From the NCBI GenBank assembly GCA_002439285.1, contig DJTQ01000038.1:1-7574 (forward strand): a DNA stretch of 7,574 nt. Direction: 5' to 3'. A program made the position numbers and the translations under genes. This document shows positions 6,176-7,574 of this stretch, in pieces; position 1 is the stretch's first letter; each line of letters opens with the position of its first letter. This stretch comes from Paenibacillaceae bacterium UBA6304 (GTDB lineage: Bacteria > Bacillota > Bacilli > Paenibacillales > Paenibacillaceae). The notes beneath the pieces are model-generated. The model searched no databases. It had not been told where the DNA came from and worked only from the letters and a program-made list of their open reading frames with translations.

Positions 6176-6194
6176 TGGAGTGAGAGGATGACGA

Positions 6195-6803
6195 ATGGTG
6201 ATGAACAATCAAGCGAGAAAAGGAATCTTCCCGTTTAAGGCATTTACCACCCTGGATATTGTGCTGATGGCGATGCTGGCTGCCGCCAACGCCGTAATGA
6301 CGGTATATCTCTCGCAGTTAAATCAGGCACTGAATAGTTTGGGTGGACCGATTGCTACTTCTACGGTAACCGGCTTGTACATGATCTATGGATTGCTTGC
6401 CTGTTATATTATCCGTAAACCGGGGACAGCGGTGATTACCTATGGAATAGGAGCGGTGGTGCAGGCCTTTATGGGTTCAGCTTACGGGATCACGTCGGCT
6501 TTTGTGGCTGCAGCCTGCTATATGGTTGTTGCCGAAGCGGTCTTCGCCTTCTTTCGTTACAGAAATTGGAACCTTGCTGTGATGCTTTTTGCCGGCGGGG
6601 CCTTGGTGCCGATTTGGTTTTTCTTTGCCGCTCGGATGTTCGGCTATATGAAATGGGGTACCGACATCCTGTTGTGGGCGTTGGTCGTCCGCATTGTTAG
6701 CGGGATTGTGCTATGCGGTTTGTTGTCCAAGCTGCTTGGCGACACGCTGGCACGCAGCGGCCTCTTACGCCGGTTCGCGGTAAAACCGGGGGCTGAGGGT
6801 TAA
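6195..6803 (+). CDS. ykoE: ECF transporter substrate-binding S component, YkoE family, predicted biotin-regulated
   Basis: A 202-aa membrane protein with about six hydrophobic segments (about 19-38, 54-73, 79-93, 99-120, 127-146, 157-180). The family pattern includes TTLDIVLMAMLAA near the N-terminus, YIIRKPGTA (71-79), a YRNWNL loop (122-127) and LGDTLARSGLL near the end. This fits YkoE, the S component of the B. subtilis YkoEDC importer assigned to thiamine or HMP, rather than BioY, whose glycine-rich GPTGGY-type motif is absent. The start ATG has GAGG (6184-6187) 7 nt upstream; GTG 6198 and ATG 6201 are alternatives. The stop overlaps the ATPase start by one base (TAATG). The gene lies behind a BirA-like operator, not a TPP riboswitch. 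The substrate is therefore uncertain: it may be thiamine/HMP under unusual control, or a biotin-related compound. Confidence 0.85.
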   Translation: MVMNNQARKGIFPFKAFTTLDIVLMAMLAAANAVMTVYLSQLNQALNSLGGPIATSTVTGLYMIYGLLACYIIRKPGTAVITYGIGAVVQAFMGSAYGITSAFVAAACYMVVAEAVFAFFRYRNWNLAVMLFAGGALVPIWFFFAARMFGYMKWGTDILLWALVVRIVSGIVLCGLLSKLLGDTLARSGLLRRFAVKPGAEG

Positions 6804-7574
6804 TGACGGATTATTGGACCGCTTCTCGGACAGTTGTGTCCGAACCTGTTCCCGATAATGCTGGAACCCCGGCTATTGAAATGCAGAATGTAACTTATGC
6901 TTACGAACCTGGATCCTCTCCGGTCATTGACGGAGTATCGCTTACCGTTCATGCGGGAGAGTGGGTGACGGTTACCGGGCCAAGCGGATGCGGCAAGTCG
7001 ACCTTGGCCGGACTGCTTAGCGGGTATTTGCCGCGAGCGGGTGGAGGGGTTCGCGAAGGCGAGATATCGCTAAGAGGTCTCGATCCTGCTGTCGCGGGAA
7101 TTGCCGAAATCGCCGGATTGATCGGGATTGTGTTTCAGGACCCCGACGCACAGCTTGTACAAGGCCGTGTGGAAGACGAAGTCGCCTTCGGCCCGGAGAA
7201 TCTTTGCCTGCCGCCCGAAGTGATCGGGCGGAGGGTAACCGCGTCATTGGAAGACGCGGGCTTGTTAGAGCGCCGCTGGGACAGCGTGAACGAGCTGTCC
7301 GGCGGAGGGCGTCAACGGACGGCGATCGCGTCCGTGCTGGCGCTGGAGCCGCCGATCCTCGTGCTCGACGAGGCGGCGGCTAGCCTCGACGCCGCAGCCC
7401 GGCGGCGTCTGCTGGCGCTGCTGCGCCAGCTTCACCAGTGCGGCCGGACGCTGGTGACGGTGACAGGGCGGCTCGACGAGCTCGCCCTGGCCGCGCCGCG
7501 GCTGGTCGTGCTGGCCGCCGGCCGCGTGGCGGCGGACGGGCCGGCGGCACAGTTGCTGCGCGAGCAGCGCCCGC
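6803..7574 (+). CDS. ECF/ABC transporter ATPase, YkoD/EcfA-like, with degenerate motifs (3' end outside window)
   Basis: The frame stays open from ATG 6803 to the right edge (257 codons). It would energise the ECF importer by ATP hydrolysis at the membrane. Visible are Walker A GPSGCGKST (59-67), Q-loop FQDPDAQL with Gln112, signature LSGGGRQR (165-172), Walker B ILVLDE (185-190) with catalytic Glu190, and D-loop SLD (194-196). There are departures from the norm: the signature fourth/fifth position is GG instead of GQ; Walker B is followed by AAA instead of P-T/S; and the switch histidine position reads Gly222 (VTVTGRLDEL instead of ITHDLDE). The ATPase site may thus be weak, as in asymmetric ATPase pairs. 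YkoD is normally a fusion of two ATPase halves, so this may be only its first half. It is coupled to the YkoE-like gene by a 1-bp overlap, with GGGGG (6788-6792) as ribosome binding site. A 27-residue N-terminal extension precedes the ABC core. Confidence 0.88.
   Translation, partial: MTDYWTASRTVVSEPVPDNAGTPAIEMQNVTYAYEPGSSPVIDGVSLTVHAGEWVTVTGPSGCGKSTLAGLLSGYLPRAGGGVREGEISLRGLDPAVAGIAEIAGLIGIVFQDPDAQLVQGRVEDEVAFGPENLCLPPEVIGRRVTASLEDAGLLERRWDSVNELSGGGRQRTAIASVLALEPPILVLDEAAASLDAAARRRLLALLRQLHQCGRTLVTVTGRLDELALAAPRLVVLAAGRVAADGPAAQLLREQRP

Noticed and set aside
6107..6194. Possible TPP riboswitch expected before a YkoE-type gene
   Set aside because: The region is 88 bp, has no CTGAGA or ACCYGAWCTGG-like THI-box core, and the predicted leader after the promoter is about 32 nt.
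6188..6238. A 16-codon frame (MTNGDEQ...) with GGAG 7 nt upstream, overlapping the start of the YkoE-like gene out of frame
   Set aside because: It could be an overlapping leader peptide, but its purine-rich site is shared with the ykoE start, it has no codons suggestive of attenuation, and ATG 6195 is only 7 nt later. No independent support.

Overview
The window looks like a chromosomal segment from a member of the Bacillales, most likely Paenibacillus or a close relative. The reasons are a Spo0E-type sporulation phosphatase, purine-rich Gram-positive ribosome binding sites (AAAGGAGG type), sigma-A-like promoters, MutS2-type and YkoE-type proteins, and moderate GC content. This is inferred from gene content only; no database was searched.

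Layout from left to right. Bases 1-2180 hold the 3' part of a MutS2-like gene whose 5' end lies outside the window, followed closely by a small conserved-looking gene of unknown function. A hairpin at 2191-2231 separates them from a convergent gene for free methionine-(R)-sulfoxide reductase (2265-2765, minus strand). Divergent from that is a small winged-helix-like protein (2884-3192), closed by a strong intrinsic terminator (3206-3254). A Spo0E-like phosphatase gene (3383-3589) follows. Its promoter region carries a CIRCE-like inverted repeat, with one perfect half and one degenerate half. It converges on a membrane-anchored alpha/beta hydrolase (3601-4584, minus strand). Divergent from the hydrolase is a RimJ-type GNAT acetyltransferase (4779-5366), which overlaps by 4 bp an ECF transporter T component (5363-6106). 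A second unit then starts, with a YkoE-family substrate-binding (S) component (6195-6803) overlapping by 1 bp an ECF ABC ATPase (6803 to the right edge, incomplete).

The most interesting feature is the promoter at 6128-6156, just upstream of the YkoE-like gene. It has a near-consensus sigma-A promoter (TTGACG, 17 bp, TATATT). The -10 box sits exactly between the arms of TTGTAAACC-N15-GGTTAACAA, which matches the biotin-operon operator bound by the bifunctional repressor/ligase BirA. YkoE-type transporters are normally assigned to thiamine or its HMP precursor and placed under TPP riboswitches. Here the predicted leader is only about 32 nt, too short for a riboswitch. The sequence therefore predicts a YkoE-family transporter controlled by biotin rather than by thiamine.

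The adjoining ATPase is also unusual. Its switch (H-loop) histidine position is glycine, its signature reads LSGGG, and Walker B is followed by AAA instead of the usual P-T/S. Its GC content rises from about 47% to about 80% within the gene. The T component, S component and ATPase together could form one ECF importer, but the genes right of the window are needed to tell whether a second T component or second ATPase domain follows.
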